A DNA stretch of 64,000 bases from Sphingopyxis sp. LK2115 (GCF_014595975.1 NZ_JABWGQ010000003.1:1-64000), one strand, 5' to 3'; shown: positions 9,063 to 18,258, numbered from the stretch's first letter. Program-made: numbers and translations. The notes: generated by a model not told the origin, from the sequence alone.

Positions 9063-10357
9063 GCCGCGACCCGACCGATCGTCCCTGCGAAGGCCGAAAA
9101 ACCAGCGAACTCGGCGTCGGCCCCCATCGCCTCTTCGATCCGCAACATTTCGTTCCACTTCGCCATGCGTTCGGAGCGGGTAAAGCTGCCGACTTTCAAC
9201 TGCCCGGCGTCCCAGCCGGTCGCGAGATGCGCGATGGTGACGTCCTCGCTCTCCCCCGACCGCGCCGAAACGATCGTGCCCCAGCCGCGCTGCATCGCGG
9301 CATCGAGCGCGGCCTTGGCCTCGGTCACCGTGCCGACCTGGTTTACCTTGACAAGCGCGGCGTTGCACACCGCCGCTTCGGCCGCGCGCTCGACACGCGC
9401 CGCGTCGGTGACGAGCACATCGTCGCCGATGATCTGCACCCGCTCGCCGATCGCCGCCGTGACCGCCGCCATCGTCGTCCAGTCGTCCTGCCCTGCGGGA
9501 TCCTCGACCGACAGGATCGGGTAGCGCGCGGCCCATTCGACGATGCGCGCCGCCATGTCCTCGCCCGACAGCCGCCCCTCGTCGAGCGCGAGCGTGTAAC
9601 CGCCCGCGTCACCCAGTTCGTTCGCGGCGATGTCGAGCGAGATGAACACCTCGTCGCCCGCGCGGTGCCCGCTCGCCTCGATGGCTTTGGTCAGCGTGTC
9701 GAGTGCATCCTCGTTCGACGCGAAACTGGGCCACCAGCCGCCCTCGTCGGCGACGCCCGCCAGCGGGCCTTTGGCTTCCATCAGCCTGCCCGCGGCGCGA
9801 TAGACATCGCCCGTCATCTCCAGCGCCCGGCGAAAGCTGCCCGCCTTGGGGCACATCACCATGAAATCCTGCACATCGGTGCGCCGCCCGGCGTGCGCGC
9901 CGCCGCCGAAAATCTGGATTTCAGGCAGCGGCACACGAACCTTGCGTCCGTCGGCCAGAAAGCGCCACAGCGGCGCGCGCGCGTCCGCCGCCGCGGCGTG
10001 AAGCACCGCCATCGACACCGCCACGACCGCGTTCGCGCCAAGCCGCGCCTTGTTCGGCGTGCCGTCAAGATCGCACAAGGCCCCGTCGACCGCCGCCTGA
10101 TCGCGCGCATCCATGCCCGCGATGGCATCCGCCATCTCGGACCCGATACCCGCGACTGCGCAGTTCACGCCAAAGCCGCCGAAGGCGTCACCGCCGTCGC
10201 GCAGGTCGATCGCCTCATGCGCGCCGCGCGATGCGCCCGCCGGGGCGATGGCGCGGCCGATCGCACCCGATTCAAGCGTGACTTCGGCTTCGACGGTCGG
10301 GCGCCCGCGCGAATCCCATAGCTGGCGGCCGGTGACGGAGGCGATACGCGATGTCAT
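9059..10357 (-). CDS. Divergent enolase-family protein (phosphopyruvate hydratase-like)
   Basis: A 432-aa protein aligning over full length with enolase, which dehydrates 2-phosphoglycerate to phosphoenolpyruvate. Metal and acid/base residues are recognisable: ADEGGW, SLDIAA, SVEDP, GDDVLVT, the catalytic lysine in KVNQVGT and the second lysine in GQLKVGS. Several normally invariant motifs differ: SGASTG is AGASRG, QEFM is QDFM, and SHRSGET is SARSGES, so a His is lost. It is probably a paralog with a changed substrate rather than the housekeeping enzyme. The ATG at 10357 overlaps the kinase stop by 4 nt. Confidence 0.85.
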   Translation of the reverse strand: MTSRIASVTGRQLWDSRGRPTVEAEVTLESGAIGRAIAPAGASRGAHEAIDLRDGGDAFGGFGVNCAVAGIGSEMADAIAGMDARDQAAVDGALCDLDGTPNKARLGANAVVAVSMAVLHAAAADARAPLWRFLADGRKVRVPLPEIQIFGGGAHAGRRTDVQDFMVMCPKAGSFRRALEMTGDVYRAAGRLMEAKGPLAGVADEGGWWPSFASNEDALDTLTKAIEASGHRAGDEVFISLDIAANELGDAGGYTLALDEGRLSGEDMAARIVEWAARYPILSVEDPAGQDDWTTMAAVTAAIGERVQIIGDDVLVTDAARVERAAEAAVCNAALVKVNQVGTVTEAKAALDAAMQRGWGTIVSARSGESEDVTIAHLATGWDAGQLKVGSFTRSERMAKWNEMLRIEEAMGADAEFAGFSAFAGTIGRVAA

Positions 10358-11331
10358 GATGATATCCTTGTCCAATGGGCAACGAGCGCGTCGATGGGCC
10401 GCGGCGCCAGCAACAGCGCGCGCGCCTGGTCGCGCACGATGCGCCGGTGATCGGGGTCGGTGAGATAGGGCACGGGCGACTTGCCCTCGACGCGCGCGAG
10501 GAGCAGCGCGGCGGTGAGGCGCCCTGCGCGAAGCAGCAGCCCGTCGGCCTGCTCCCAGTCGATACCGGCGCGATAGGACGTAACGAGCGCAGTCGCGGCG
10601 TGGGTCAGGCGGGCGTCGTCCAGCCACACCGCTTTCAAGAGCAGGTGCGTCGTGCAAAAGCCAAGGTCGAACGCCGGATCGCCATAGACGGCGCATTCGG
10701 CGTCGAGAAGCACGGGGCCAGCGGCGCCGACAAGGATATTCTTGGGGCTGACGTCACCGTGCACGAGCGCGACCTTGCGAGCCGCAAGATCGTCGGCGAG
10801 CGCGTAAAGCGCCGGCGCCACCTCGGCGTCCTTCTGCGCCACATACAGAAGGAAGGGGTCGATGCGCAGCGCGCGAAACATCGCATCGGTTGCAAAGGCG
10901 TCGCGGTCGGCGGCGCTGTTGGCCGTGGCCGAATGGACCGCGGCAAGGCTGCGCCCCACCGCTGCCGCAAAAGCGGCATCAACGCGCCCCCCGATCAGCT
11001 CATCCTTCCACACCGGCGCGCCCGGCAGGAAACGCATCGCAAAGCCATAGCCGGGCAGTTCGGCGAGCACTTCGGGCGCGATCGCGGGATCGACGCCGCG
11101 CGCGCGCCTGAGCCAGCGCACCTCGCTCTGCCCGCGCTCGACCGGCGCGTGCCATTCGGCGGCGACGCGCAATTGTTCGAGCGGGCGTTTGACGACGATC
11201 GGCCCCGTCGGCGCCTCCACCTTCCAGACGTCGCACGATACCCCGCCGGTGAGCGGTTCGATCACGACATCGCCCTCGCCCAACAGCCCGGCGGCGCGCA
11301 GCTCCTCGATGATGTCGGCATCCGCCGTCAC
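10354..11331 (-). CDS. Aminoglycoside-phosphotransferase-fold small-molecule kinase (kinase 1)
   Basis: A 325-aa APH/choline-kinase-fold phosphotransferase. The catalytic loop is HGDVSPKN (catalytic Asp, metal Asn), followed by LLDAE as the metal-binding site and PAFDLGF. I place the start at GTG 11331, one base after the hydrolase stop, because GGAG lies 10 nt ahead. An upstream GTG at 11358 is possible. The 4-nt overlap with the enolase-like gene suggests it supplies that enzyme with a phosphorylated hydroxy acid. This is inference, since APH folds phosphorylate many alcohols. No resistance role is suggested by the context. Confidence 0.82.
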   Translation of the reverse strand: MTADADIIEELRAAGLLGEGDVVIEPLTGGVSCDVWKVEAPTGPIVVKRPLEQLRVAAEWHAPVERGQSEVRWLRRARGVDPAIAPEVLAELPGYGFAMRFLPGAPVWKDELIGGRVDAAFAAAVGRSLAAVHSATANSAADRDAFATDAMFRALRIDPFLLYVAQKDAEVAPALYALADDLAARKVALVHGDVSPKNILVGAAGPVLLDAECAVYGDPAFDLGFCTTHLLLKAVWLDDARLTHAATALVTSYRAGIDWEQADGLLLRAGRLTAALLLARVEGKSPVPYLTDPDHRRIVRDQARALLLAPRPIDALVAHWTRISS

Positions 11332-11332
11332 G

Positions 11333-12466
11333 TTACAGCTTCTCCCGGATCCAGGCACCGACGAGGTCGGCGGCGCCCCGACGTTCCTCCACCGAATCCT
11401 CGAAATAATGCGCGCCGGGGATCAGTTCGAGCCGTTTGTCGCTGCTTCCCAGGAAGTCGAAGATCTTGCGCGCATCGCTGGGAAAAACACCAGTGTCGGC
11501 GGTGCCCTGCACGACAAGCGCGGGGGTGTCGTGTTTCGCAAGATGCGGCTGTCCCTGGCAGGGCGAGGTTTCGAGGCTCCACATGTTGAGCCAGGTTTTC
11601 AGCGTATTGGCACGGCCAATGCTGGGCGTGCGGTTGGCGATTGCCGGGTCGCCGCGATAGCACCAGTTGGGCTTGCGGTCCGACGGGTCGATCGCCGGAT
11701 CGACGCAGCGCAGGTCACCCCAGCAACGGAACATCGGAAAGATGCGGTCGGGGATGCCCGCGGCGTTGAGGCGCGCCAGTTCGGCCTTCGCCCAGTCGGT
11801 GATCCGCTGATTGCGCGCGCGCTGTGCGGCGCGATATTTTGCGATGAAGGCGTCCGAATAGGGCGGGCCATTGTCGGGGTTGAACGGGTCGAGTTCGGGA
11901 TCGGTCAGGGTCGGATCATTCTCGTCGATCACCGATGCGTCCATCCAGTCGGTGAGCACTTCGGGGCGCCCCTGATGCGCGTTGAAACTGATATAGAGGT
12001 CGCCCTTCACCAGTTGCGCAAGTGCGTCCTGACCCGCGGGCGGCAGGCGGTCGGTCAGGGTCGGCGCAATCGCCTCGGCCTGATAGGCGCCCATCAGCGA
12101 ACCGCCGCCCGAATTGCCGAGGATAATGATCGCTTCGACCCCCGCTTCTTCTTTCAGCCATTTCATGCCGACGCCGATGTCGAGCACCGCATGTTCGAGC
12201 AGAAACTGGTCCTCGAACCCGCGATAGCGCGTGTTCCAGCCGAGGAAGCCAAAGCCCTGGCGCGCGAACCAGGGCGCGATATAATGTTCGGAAAAATCGA
12301 CATTATAATGCGTCGCGATGATCGCGACCCTGGGCCGCTTGCCCGCCGCGGTCCAGTAGATGCCCTGGCACGGATGCCCCCCCGCCTGGATGCGCGGCGC
12401 GGTCGGCGACACCCGCCCGACGAATTGCGCGTCCAGTCCTTCGATCCCGTTCGGGTCCATTCGCAT
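11333..12466 (-). CDS. Alpha/beta hydrolase
   Basis: A 377-aa alpha/beta hydrolase with an intact triad: the nucleophile elbow is LGNSGGGS, the acid is in QGTADTGVFP and the histidine is in PGAHYFED. A long insertion of about 130 residues between the elbow and the acid probably forms a lid. There is no signal peptide. AAGTAGGAGAG directly before the ATG is a strong ribosome site. It starts 21 bp after ligase 2 and ends one base before kinase 1, so it is the second gene of the operon. It probably hydrolyses an ester or thioester, but the substrate is unknown. Confidence 0.85.
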   Translation of the reverse strand: MRMDPNGIEGLDAQFVGRVSPTAPRIQAGGHPCQGIYWTAAGKRPRVAIIATHYNVDFSEHYIAPWFARQGFGFLGWNTRYRGFEDQFLLEHAVLDIGVGMKWLKEEAGVEAIIILGNSGGGSLMGAYQAEAIAPTLTDRLPPAGQDALAQLVKGDLYISFNAHQGRPEVLTDWMDASVIDENDPTLTDPELDPFNPDNGPPYSDAFIAKYRAAQRARNQRITDWAKAELARLNAAGIPDRIFPMFRCWGDLRCVDPAIDPSDRKPNWCYRGDPAIANRTPSIGRANTLKTWLNMWSLETSPCQGQPHLAKHDTPALVVQGTADTGVFPSDARKIFDFLGSSDKRLELIPGAHYFEDSVEERRGAADLVGAWIREKL

Positions 12467-12487
12467 CTCTCCTACTTATGGTCTTGG

Positions 12488-14122
12488 TCAGCGGGTGACT
12501 TCAAAGGGCAGCTTATACCCCTCCAGCCCGGCGCGGATCGCTTTCTTGTCGATCTTGCCGGTCGGACCCAGCGGGATTTCGCCGACGAACAGCACATCGT
12601 CGGGCATCCACCATTTGGCGATCCGGCCGTCCAGATAGGCGCGAAGATCGTCGGCCGAGGCGCTCGCGCCGGGTTTGAGCTGGCACAGCAGGATCGGTCG
12701 TTCGTCCCATTTCGGATGTGCAACGCCGACGACCGCCGCGTTGGCGACGGCGTCATGCCCCATCGCGATATTCTCGATCTCGATCGAACTGATCCACTCG
12801 CCGCCCGATTTGACGACATCCTTGGCGCGATCGGTGATCTGCATATAGCCTTCGCCGTCGATCGTGCTGACGTCGCCGGTGTCGAAGAAACCCTCGGCGT
12901 CGAGCACGTCGCCGCCTTCGCCGCCAAAATAGGCGGCGGCGATCGTCGGTCCCTTCACCATCAACCGCCCCGGCGTCCTGCCGTCGTGCGGCAAGCGATT
13001 GCCCGCGTCGTCGACCAGCTTCATCTCCAGCCCGCAAAGCAGCCGACCTTGCTTCAGCTTGTACGCCATCTGCTCGGCGTCCGATTTGGCGGCGACCGAC
13101 GCGTTGGGAACCGATACGGTGCCAAGCGGCGAGGTTTCGGTCATGCCCCACCCCTGAATGACATCGACGCCATAATCGTCGCGGAAGGTGCGGATGATCG
13201 ATTCGGGGCACGCCGACCCGCCGATCGTCACGCGCTCCAATGTCGTGAAGCGTTTGCCGTTCTCCTGCATATATTGCAGCAGCATCTGCCACACGGTCGG
13301 CACCGCCGCCGAGTAAGTGACGCCCTCTTCCTCGATGAGATTATAGATGGATTCGCCGTCCATCCGCTGCCCCGGCAGCACCAGCTTGGCGCCCACCGCT
13401 GGCGCCGAATAGACCACCCCCCACGCATTGGCATGATACATCGGCACGACCAGCAGCACGGTGTCGCGCGCCGACAGCGCCAGCGCGTCGCGCTGCAAGG
13501 TCATCAGCGCATGGATATAGTTGGAGCGGTGCGAATAGAGCACGCCCTTGGGATTACCCGTCGTCCCGCTGGTGTAGCAGAGGCCGCACGCCGCATTTTC
13601 GTCGAACCCGCCCCAGGCATGTTCGGCCGGTTGCCCCGCGATCCAGTCGTCGAAAGCGATCGCGGCAACGCTCGTCTGGGGCAACGATGCAGCGCCGCAG
13701 AAGAAGATCACCTTTTCGATCGACGGCACCTGCGGCAACAATTGTTCGACGAGTTCGGCGGTCGCCGGGTCGGCGAGCAGCAGCCGGTCGCCCGCATGGT
13801 TGGCGATATAGGCAATCTGTTCGAGGAACAGCCGCGGGTTGAGCGTATGCAGCACCGCCCCCATCCCCGCCGCGCCATACCAGGCGGCCAGGTGCCGCGC
13901 GCCGTTCCACGCCATCGTCGCGACCCGGTCGCCCGGCTTGATACCCTCCGCAGCCAAAGCGTTCGACACACGCTTCGCATCGGCATGGACACCGGCGTAG
14001 GTCGATCGGCTGACGCGACCTTCGGCATCGCGCGAGACGATTTCGCGCGCGCCATGCCACGCCGCCGCATGGTCGATGATCCGGTCGACCGTCAGCGGCA
14101 CATTCTGCATCAAGCCGTCCAT
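12488..14122 (-). CDS. Medium/long-chain acyl-CoA ligase (ligase 2)
   Basis: A 544-aa ANL acyl-CoA synthetase of the type that includes medium-chain and 3-methylmercaptopropionate (DmdB-like) ligases. It carries [13 protein letters not shown] near residue 185, [27 protein letters not shown] and the adenylation lysine in [11 protein letters not shown]. It heads the five-gene operon that runs to 8142. A perfect TAGTATACTA palindrome lies 30 bp upstream of its ATG, between it and the divergent MarR gene at 14268. The substrate is not determinable. The neighbours argue for a hydroxylated or branched acid. Confidence 0.9.
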   Translation of the reverse strand: MDGLMQNVPLTVDRIIDHAAAWHGAREIVSRDAEGRVSRSTYAGVHADAKRVSNALAAEGIKPGDRVATMAWNGARHLAAWYGAAGMGAVLHTLNPRLFLEQIAYIANHAGDRLLLADPATAELVEQLLPQVPSIEKVIFFCGAASLPQTSVAAIAFDDWIAGQPAEHAWGGFDENAACGLCYTSGTTGNPKGVLYSHRSNYIHALMTLQRDALALSARDTVLLVVPMYHANAWGVVYSAPAVGAKLVLPGQRMDGESIYNLIEEEGVTYSAAVPTVWQMLLQYMQENGKRFTTLERVTIGGSACPESIIRTFRDDYGVDVIQGWGMTETSPLGTVSVPNASVAAKSDAEQMAYKLKQGRLLCGLEMKLVDDAGNRLPHDGRTPGRLMVKGPTIAAAYFGGEGGDVLDAEGFFDTGDVSTIDGEGYMQITDRAKDVVKSGGEWISSIEIENIAMGHDAVANAAVVGVAHPKWDERPILLCQLKPGASASADDLRAYLDGRIAKWWMPDDVLFVGEIPLGPTGKIDKKAIRAGLEGYKLPFEVTR

Positions 14123-14151
14123 GCCGTTCCTCTCCGCATTTGCACAATAGA

Positions 14152-14161
14152 TAGTATACTA
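14152..14161. promoter_or_regulatory. Candidate MarR operator between ligase 2 and marR
   Basis: A perfect 10-bp palindrome, TAGTATACTA, with partly symmetric flanks (TAGA before, AGTA after). It sits 30 bp before ligase 2 and 106 bp before the divergent MarR gene, the classic position for a regulator controlling itself and its neighbour. Confidence 0.65.
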
Positions 14162-14267
14162 AGTATTTTATCCTGGCAATGGCTGGTCTGCCTTGCCTCG
14201 CGCCGCCCGCTCCACTAGCGTGCGCGCGCCGACACGCCGTCGGCGGCGGGATCGTCCTTTCCATCCT

Positions 14268-14708
14268 ATGCGCACCAACCAGTTGATCATCGCACTGTTT
14301 CAACGTTTCTGCTGGCTCGACGAAGGGTTGCAGGCGCGGCTCCACGACCTCGGCTGGCCCGACGTCAGCCGGCCGCAGTCCATGGTGATGACCAACATCG
14401 TCAGCGGCATCGTTCGCCCGTCGGACATCGCCCGCAACCTCGGCGTGTCGCGGCAGGCCATTCACAGCACGATCAACCAGATGGTGAAGCTCGGTATCGT
14501 CCGGCTTGACGTCGACCCCGACGACCGGCGGCACATGATCGTCTCGCTCACCGAAACCGGCGCCCGGATGCGCAAGGACGCACAGCGCGCGATGGATTCG
14601 CTGACGGCGCAGATCGCGGCGCGAATCGGTCAGGATCGGTTTGCTGCGCTGCTCGACGCACTCGAAGCCGATTGGGGGGACAATATCGAGCGCGCTGCCA
14701 AGCGCTGA
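14268..14708 (+). CDS. MarR-family transcriptional regulator
   Basis: A 146-aa winged-helix protein of the MarR family, whose members bind palindromes as dimers and usually let go when a phenolic or acyl ligand binds. The wHTH reads SDIARNLGVSRQAIHSTINQ (about residues 53-72) and the wing is D-P-D-D-R-R, the MarR signature. I chose the ATG at 14268, because the upstream in-frame extension is arginine-rich and unlike the family. It is divergent from ligase 2 across an operator palindrome and is the likeliest regulator of the island. Confidence 0.88.
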   Translation: MRTNQLIIALFQRFCWLDEGLQARLHDLGWPDVSRPQSMVMTNIVSGIVRPSDIARNLGVSRQAIHSTINQMVKLGIVRLDVDPDDRRHMIVSLTETGARMRKDAQRAMDSLTAQIAARIGQDRFAALLDALEADWGDNIERAAKR

Positions 14709-14737
14709 TCGGGCGAATGACCGCCGTTTCCCGCATT

Positions 14738-14765
14738 CGTCATGCGGGCGAAGGCCGGGATGACG
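14738..14765. repeat. REP-like hairpin between convergent genes
   Basis: CGTCATGCGGGC-gaag-GCCGGGATGACG forms an imperfect 12-bp stem. Better copies of the same element occur at 26965-26992 and 59799-59825. It overlaps the last codons of the FMN reductase gene and lies 30 bp after the MarR stop, so it may act as a two-way terminator. Confidence 0.55.
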
Positions 14766-15360
14766 ATCCGACAGGGATTGCGTCCTGGGCCGACAGCGCC
14801 TTTGCAACCGCGATCAGCCGCGCCGCGGTCTGGTCGACGAGCGATGCGGGCAGCGCGTCCTTCAAACGGCCATCCTCGGCAAAGGCAGCGTGCGCGTTCG
14901 GCACCACCACCTGTTCGGGAATCACGAGCATCTGCACCGTCGACAGGATCTGGCGCAGGTGCATCAACCCGCGCAGCCCGCCAAAGGGGCTGATCGACGC
15001 CGCCATGATCGCCGCCGCCTTGCCGCGATAGGCGGTCAGCGCAACCAGCCCTTCGTCGCCGCTCGGCCGCGAGGCCCAGTCGATCGCATTTTTGAGCAGC
15101 GGCGGCAGCGAGCCATTATATTCGGGCGACACGAACAACAGGCCGTCCTGCTGAACGAACAGCGCCTTCAATCGCGCGGCGTCGGGGGGAAAGGCGGTCG
15201 CCTCGATCGCCGCCGAATAGAGCGGCAGGTCGAAGGCGCCAAGATCCACGCGCGTCACCGCCGCGCCCTGCGTAGCGAGGCTGGCGGCGGCCAGTTCGGC
15301 GAGCGCGCGATTATAGGAGCCTTCGCGCGTGCTTCCGGCGACAACGGCGATACTGGTCAT
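14740..15360 (-). CDS. NADPH-dependent FMN reductase
   Basis: A 206-aa flavodoxin-like reductase that uses NADPH to reduce FMN, quinones or similar acceptors. The phosphate-binding loop GSTREGSYN is at the N terminus and the family signature SPEYNGSLPPLLKNAIDW lies near residue 80. I take the ATG at 15360, because GGGGAGGA has better spacing to it than to the ATG at 15363. A palindrome (GGTTAGAATACTAACC) lies 22 bp upstream, so it probably belongs to the same regulon. Its final residues are encoded by a repeat. Confidence 0.88.
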   Translation of the reverse strand: MTSIAVVAGSTREGSYNRALAELAAASLATQGAAVTRVDLGAFDLPLYSAAIEATAFPPDAARLKALFVQQDGLLFVSPEYNGSLPPLLKNAIDWASRPSGDEGLVALTAYRGKAAAIMAASISPFGGLRGLMHLRQILSTVQMLVIPEQVVVPNAHAAFAEDGRLKDALPASLVDQTAARLIAVAKALSAQDAIPVGSSSRPSPA

Positions 15361-15381
15361 CATTCCTCCCCGCGAAACAAT

Positions 15382-15397
15382 GGTTAGAATACTAACC
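15382..15397. promoter_or_regulatory. Candidate MarR operator before FMN reductase
   Basis: GGTTAGAATACTAACC has perfect 6-bp arms (GGTTAG / CTAACC) and the TTAG..CTAA frame of the other sites. It lies 22 bp before the start codon, where a bound dimer would block the promoter. Confidence 0.6.
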
Positions 15398-15429
15398 TGT
15401 TTCCCGTCGCGAGGGCAAGGGACAGATGC

Positions 15430-15936
15430 TCAGGCCTTGATTTCGGACAGCACCGCCAGCTTGCGCGTTTCCTCGGCCAGATTGTCGATCACGCGGCGCA
15501 TCAGCGCCTGGAGCATTTCGACCTCCGCATCGGTCATGCCCTTGGTCGCGATCTCGTGGATTTCGGCGTTCATCGGCGCGAGGATGAGTTCGAGCTTCCT
15601 CGCGTGCGGGGTCAGATAGATGAAAGTCTTGCGCCGGTCGTCGGCGGTCTTTTTGCGGGTGATCAGTCCCGCCTTTTCAAGCCCCTTGAGCGCAACCACC
15701 GTGGTCGGTTCGCGCATTCCCACCCGTTCGCTCAGCTCGCGCTGGGTAATCCCGTCCTCGCGCCACAACTGGCGCAGGAAACGCCACTGACCGGCCGACA
15801 CATCGTGGGTCAGCGTGCGCCGCTCCAGCAGCCGCGAAAAGGAACGAAAGACGACGCGCGCAAGATAGCCGATGCTGTTTTCGGGATCGGTATAATATTC
15901 GGCCGGATGCCGGTACGCCTGCTTGCTCTTCGCCAA
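15430..15936 (-). CDS. MarR-family transcriptional regulator (second)
   Basis: A winged-helix regulator, 168 aa if it starts at TTG 15936. That codon is preceded by GGGGAGCAGGAAG, and the in-frame sequence further upstream is low-complexity and arginine-rich. The wHTH is QRELSERVGMREPTTVVALK, followed by GLEKAGLI and the wing DDRRK. The nearby N-terminal PAEYYTDPENSIGYL is unlike the other MarR here, so the two are not recent duplicates. It is divergent from leuD, with a TTAGTAATCTAA palindrome between them. The start is the uncertain part. Confidence 0.82.
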   Translation of the reverse strand: MAKSKQAYRHPAEYYTDPENSIGYLARVVFRSFSRLLERRTLTHDVSAGQWRFLRQLWREDGITQRELSERVGMREPTTVVALKGLEKAGLITRKKTADDRRKTFIYLTPHARKLELILAPMNAEIHEIATKGMTDAEVEMLQALMRRVIDNLAEETRKLAVLSEIKA

Positions 15937-16055
15937 CTTCCTGCTCCCCTGCCGCGGACCCGGACGCCGGGGCGCCCTTCCCTTCGATTTCCAATTCTTA
16001 GGGCGCGGCGATTCGCGCGGCAACTCCCTTCGTCGCCGCCTGGCCCGCGATAAGG

Positions 16056-16095
16056 TTGGACAAGCGCCGTCGCTCCATTTACTTAGTAATCTAAG
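16056..16095 (+). promoter_or_regulatory. leuD-like promoter with overlapping MarR-type operator
   Basis: TTGGAC (16056-16061) can serve as a -35 element, with a 17-bp spacer to TTACTT (16079-16084) as a weak -10. The palindrome CTTAGTAATCTAAG (16082-16095, 5-bp perfect arms) overlaps the -10 region and ends 14 bp before the ATG, so a bound repressor would occlude RNA polymerase. Confidence 0.5.
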
Positions 16096-16109
16096 ATAAT
16101 GGAGGCAAG

Positions 16110-16709
16110 GTGCAGAAGTTTGTTCGGGTGACGGCCGTGGCGGCGCCATTGCCGATCGCCAATATCGATACCGACATGATCATTCCCGCGCTTTACATGA
16201 AGGCGCTGACGCGGACGGGGCTGGCGCGGCATCTGTTCCGCGAGCTGCGCTATGACGCGAGCGGCCAGGAGCGCGCAGACTTCATCCTCAATCGCCCGCC
16301 GTGCCGCGATGCGCAGATATTGATCGCCGACCGCAATTTCGGATGCGGTTCGTCGCGCGAACATGCGGTGTGGGCGCTGGTCGACTTCGGCATCCGCTGT
16401 GTCATCGCGCCAAGTTTCGGCGATATTTTCGCGGGCAATGCGCGCAAGAGCGGGCTGCTGCTGATCCGCCTGCCCGACCCGACATGCGCCGCGTTGCGCC
16501 ACGAGGTTGAAGCCACCGATTATGCGCCGGTCGAAGTCGACCTTGAAGCCCGGCAGATCCGCCTCGCTTCCGGTCAGTCGATCGGCTTTGCCGTCGACGC
16601 GGGCGACCGGCGGATATTGATGGAAGGGCTCGACGACATCGAGCGCACGCTGCGCCACGCCGACGCCATCGCGCGCTTCGAGGCGGAGCATGGCCCGAAA
16701 TGCGCTTGA
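16110..16709 (+). CDS. leuD: 3-isopropylmalate dehydratase small subunit family (LeuD-like)
   Basis: A 199-aa swivel-domain subunit of the aconitase superfamily. With a LeuC subunit it moves a hydroxyl group between neighbouring carbons (2- to 3-isopropylmalate in leucine synthesis). The family landmarks NIDTDMIIPALYMK, NFGCGSSREHAVWAL and PSFGDIFAGNARKSG are all present. A LeuC-like partner lies downstream on the opposite strand, 98 bp away tail to tail, which is not the usual leuCD order. With a MarR-type operator at its promoter, a catabolic paralog is as likely as the biosynthetic enzyme. Confidence 0.85.
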   Translation: MQKFVRVTAVAAPLPIANIDTDMIIPALYMKALTRTGLARHLFRELRYDASGQERADFILNRPPCRDAQILIADRNFGCGSSREHAVWALVDFGIRCVIAPSFGDIFAGNARKSGLLLIRLPDPTCAALRHEVEATDYAPVEVDLEARQIRLASGQSIGFAVDAGDRRILMEGLDDIERTLRHADAIARFEAEHGPKCA

Positions 16710-16807
16710 CCTGACCGCTCCTGCCGTTTGCGTAAAACCCCTGGGCTGGCTTGCGGGCGTGCCGGATAAACTTCGCCCCTGTGGCCGGCGTCGATGCACG
16801 AACGGAT

Positions 16808-18250
16808 TCAGAACGATCCCGTTCCGACCTTTCCGCCCTTATCCAGCATATCGGGCGAGGCGATGGCGCCCGCGATGGCGCTTGCCGCGGCCAGCGCCGG
16901 GCTCATCAGGTGCGTCCGCCCGCCGCGCCCCTGCCGATTTTCGAAATTGCGGTTCGACGTCGCGGCGCAGCGTTCGCCGGGCGCAAGCCGGTCGGCATTC
17001 ATGCCGACGCACATCGAACAGCCGGGTTCGCGCCAGTCGAACCCCGCGGCGCGCAATGTGGCGGCGATGCCCTCGGCCTCCGCCTGCCGCTTGACCAGCC
17101 CCGATCCGGGGACGACCATTGCGCGGACATGGGGCGCGACGCGGCGGCCGCGCACCACCGCGGCAGCGGCGCGCAGATCCTCGATCCGGCTGTTCGTGCA
17201 ACTGCCGATGAACACCCGGTCGAGCCGCTGTCCGGCGATGGGGCTTCCCGGTTCAAGGTCCATATAGGTCAGCGCGCGCGCCGCCGCGGCGCGGGCGTCG
17301 GCGCTGCCGAGCGCCGCCGGGTCGGGGACGCATCCGTCGATCGGCACGACCTGCGACGGATTGGTGCCCCAGCTCACCATCGGCCGGACGTCGCGGGCGT
17401 CGATCCGCATCTCGCGATCGAACATGGCGTCCTTGTCGCTGGCGAGCGCCCGCCAGCGCGCGACCGCCGCGTCCCATGCGGCGCCATCGGGTGCCGACGG
17501 ACGGCCTTTCAGATAAGCGAAAGTCGTGGCGTCGGGCGCGATCAGGCCTGCGCGCGCGCCCATTTCGATGCTGAGGTTGCACAGCGTCATGCGCCCTTCC
17601 ATCGACAGCGCCCGCACCGCCGCGCCGCCATATTCGATGATATGCCCGCCCGCCCCATCGACGCCGATCGTTCCGAGCAGGTGCAGCGCCAGATCCTTGG
17701 CCTGGACATGCGGCGCCAGCGCGCCCTCGACCCTCACGCGCATGTTGCGCGCGCGGCGCTGACGAATCGTCTGCGTCGCCAGCACATGCTCGACCTCCGA
17801 CGTTCCGATACCGAATGCGAGCGCGCCGAAGGCGCCGTGGGTCGAGGTGTGGCTGTCGCCGCAAACGATCGTCATCCCCGGTTGCGATCGCCCCTGTTCC
17901 GGCCCGACGACGTGAACGATGCCGCCGCGCGGATCGCCCATCGGCACATTTTCGATTCCGAAGCGCCGCGTATTGGCGACCAGCGCCTCCAGTTGCGCGC
18001 GCGCCTGCGCGTCGGCGACCCCTGCCGGACCCCGCGCCTGCCCCACGGTAGGCACATTATGGTCCGACAGCGCGAGCGCGCGTTCGGGGCGCCGCACCGC
18101 GCGCCCGGCCGCATCCAACCCCGCAAAGGCTTGCGGCGAGGTGACCTCGTGCAGCAAGTGGAGGTCGATATAGAGCAACGTCTCGCCATCATCCTCGGCG
18201 ACGGCGTGCGCATCCCATATCTTGTCATACAGCGTGCGGGGCAAGGCCAT
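16808..18250 (-). CDS. leuC: 3-isopropylmalate dehydratase large subunit family (LeuC-like)
   Basis: A 480-aa aconitase-family large subunit that carries a [4Fe-4S] cluster. Its cysteines are in GSCTNSR and CSMCVGMN. The N-terminal [20 protein letters not shown] and the [12 protein letters not shown] motif are typical. The start at 18250 lies 8 bp after the acyl-CoA dehydrogenase stop, making it the third gene of a unit kinase 2 - ACAD - leuC. Its small subunit is convergent on the other strand. The pairing with an ACAD10/11-type module suggests a catabolic dehydratase or isomerase, but leucine synthesis cannot be excluded. Confidence 0.87.
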   Translation of the reverse strand: MALPRTLYDKIWDAHAVAEDDGETLLYIDLHLLHEVTSPQAFAGLDAAGRAVRRPERALALSDHNVPTVGQARGPAGVADAQARAQLEALVANTRRFGIENVPMGDPRGGIVHVVGPEQGRSQPGMTIVCGDSHTSTHGAFGALAFGIGTSEVEHVLATQTIRQRRARNMRVRVEGALAPHVQAKDLALHLLGTIGVDGAGGHIIEYGGAAVRALSMEGRMTLCNLSIEMGARAGLIAPDATTFAYLKGRPSAPDGAAWDAAVARWRALASDKDAMFDREMRIDARDVRPMVSWGTNPSQVVPIDGCVPDPAALGSADARAAAARALTYMDLEPGSPIAGQRLDRVFIGSCTNSRIEDLRAAAAVVRGRRVAPHVRAMVVPGSGLVKRQAEAEGIAATLRAAGFDWREPGCSMCVGMNADRLAPGERCAATSNRNFENRQGRGGRTHLMSPALAAASAIAGAIASPDMLDKGGKVGTGSF

Positions 18251-18258
18251 GGCGCGCG

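Noticed and set aside
10354-11331. Kinase 1 as an aminoglycoside resistance gene
   Set aside because: Only the general APH fold motifs are present. The gene is locked into a metabolic operon, and the neighbours argue for a metabolite kinase.
15677-15994. 105-codon minus-strand frame overlapping the second MarR gene
   Set aside because: A different frame holds the complete winged-helix signature, and this one has no family features.
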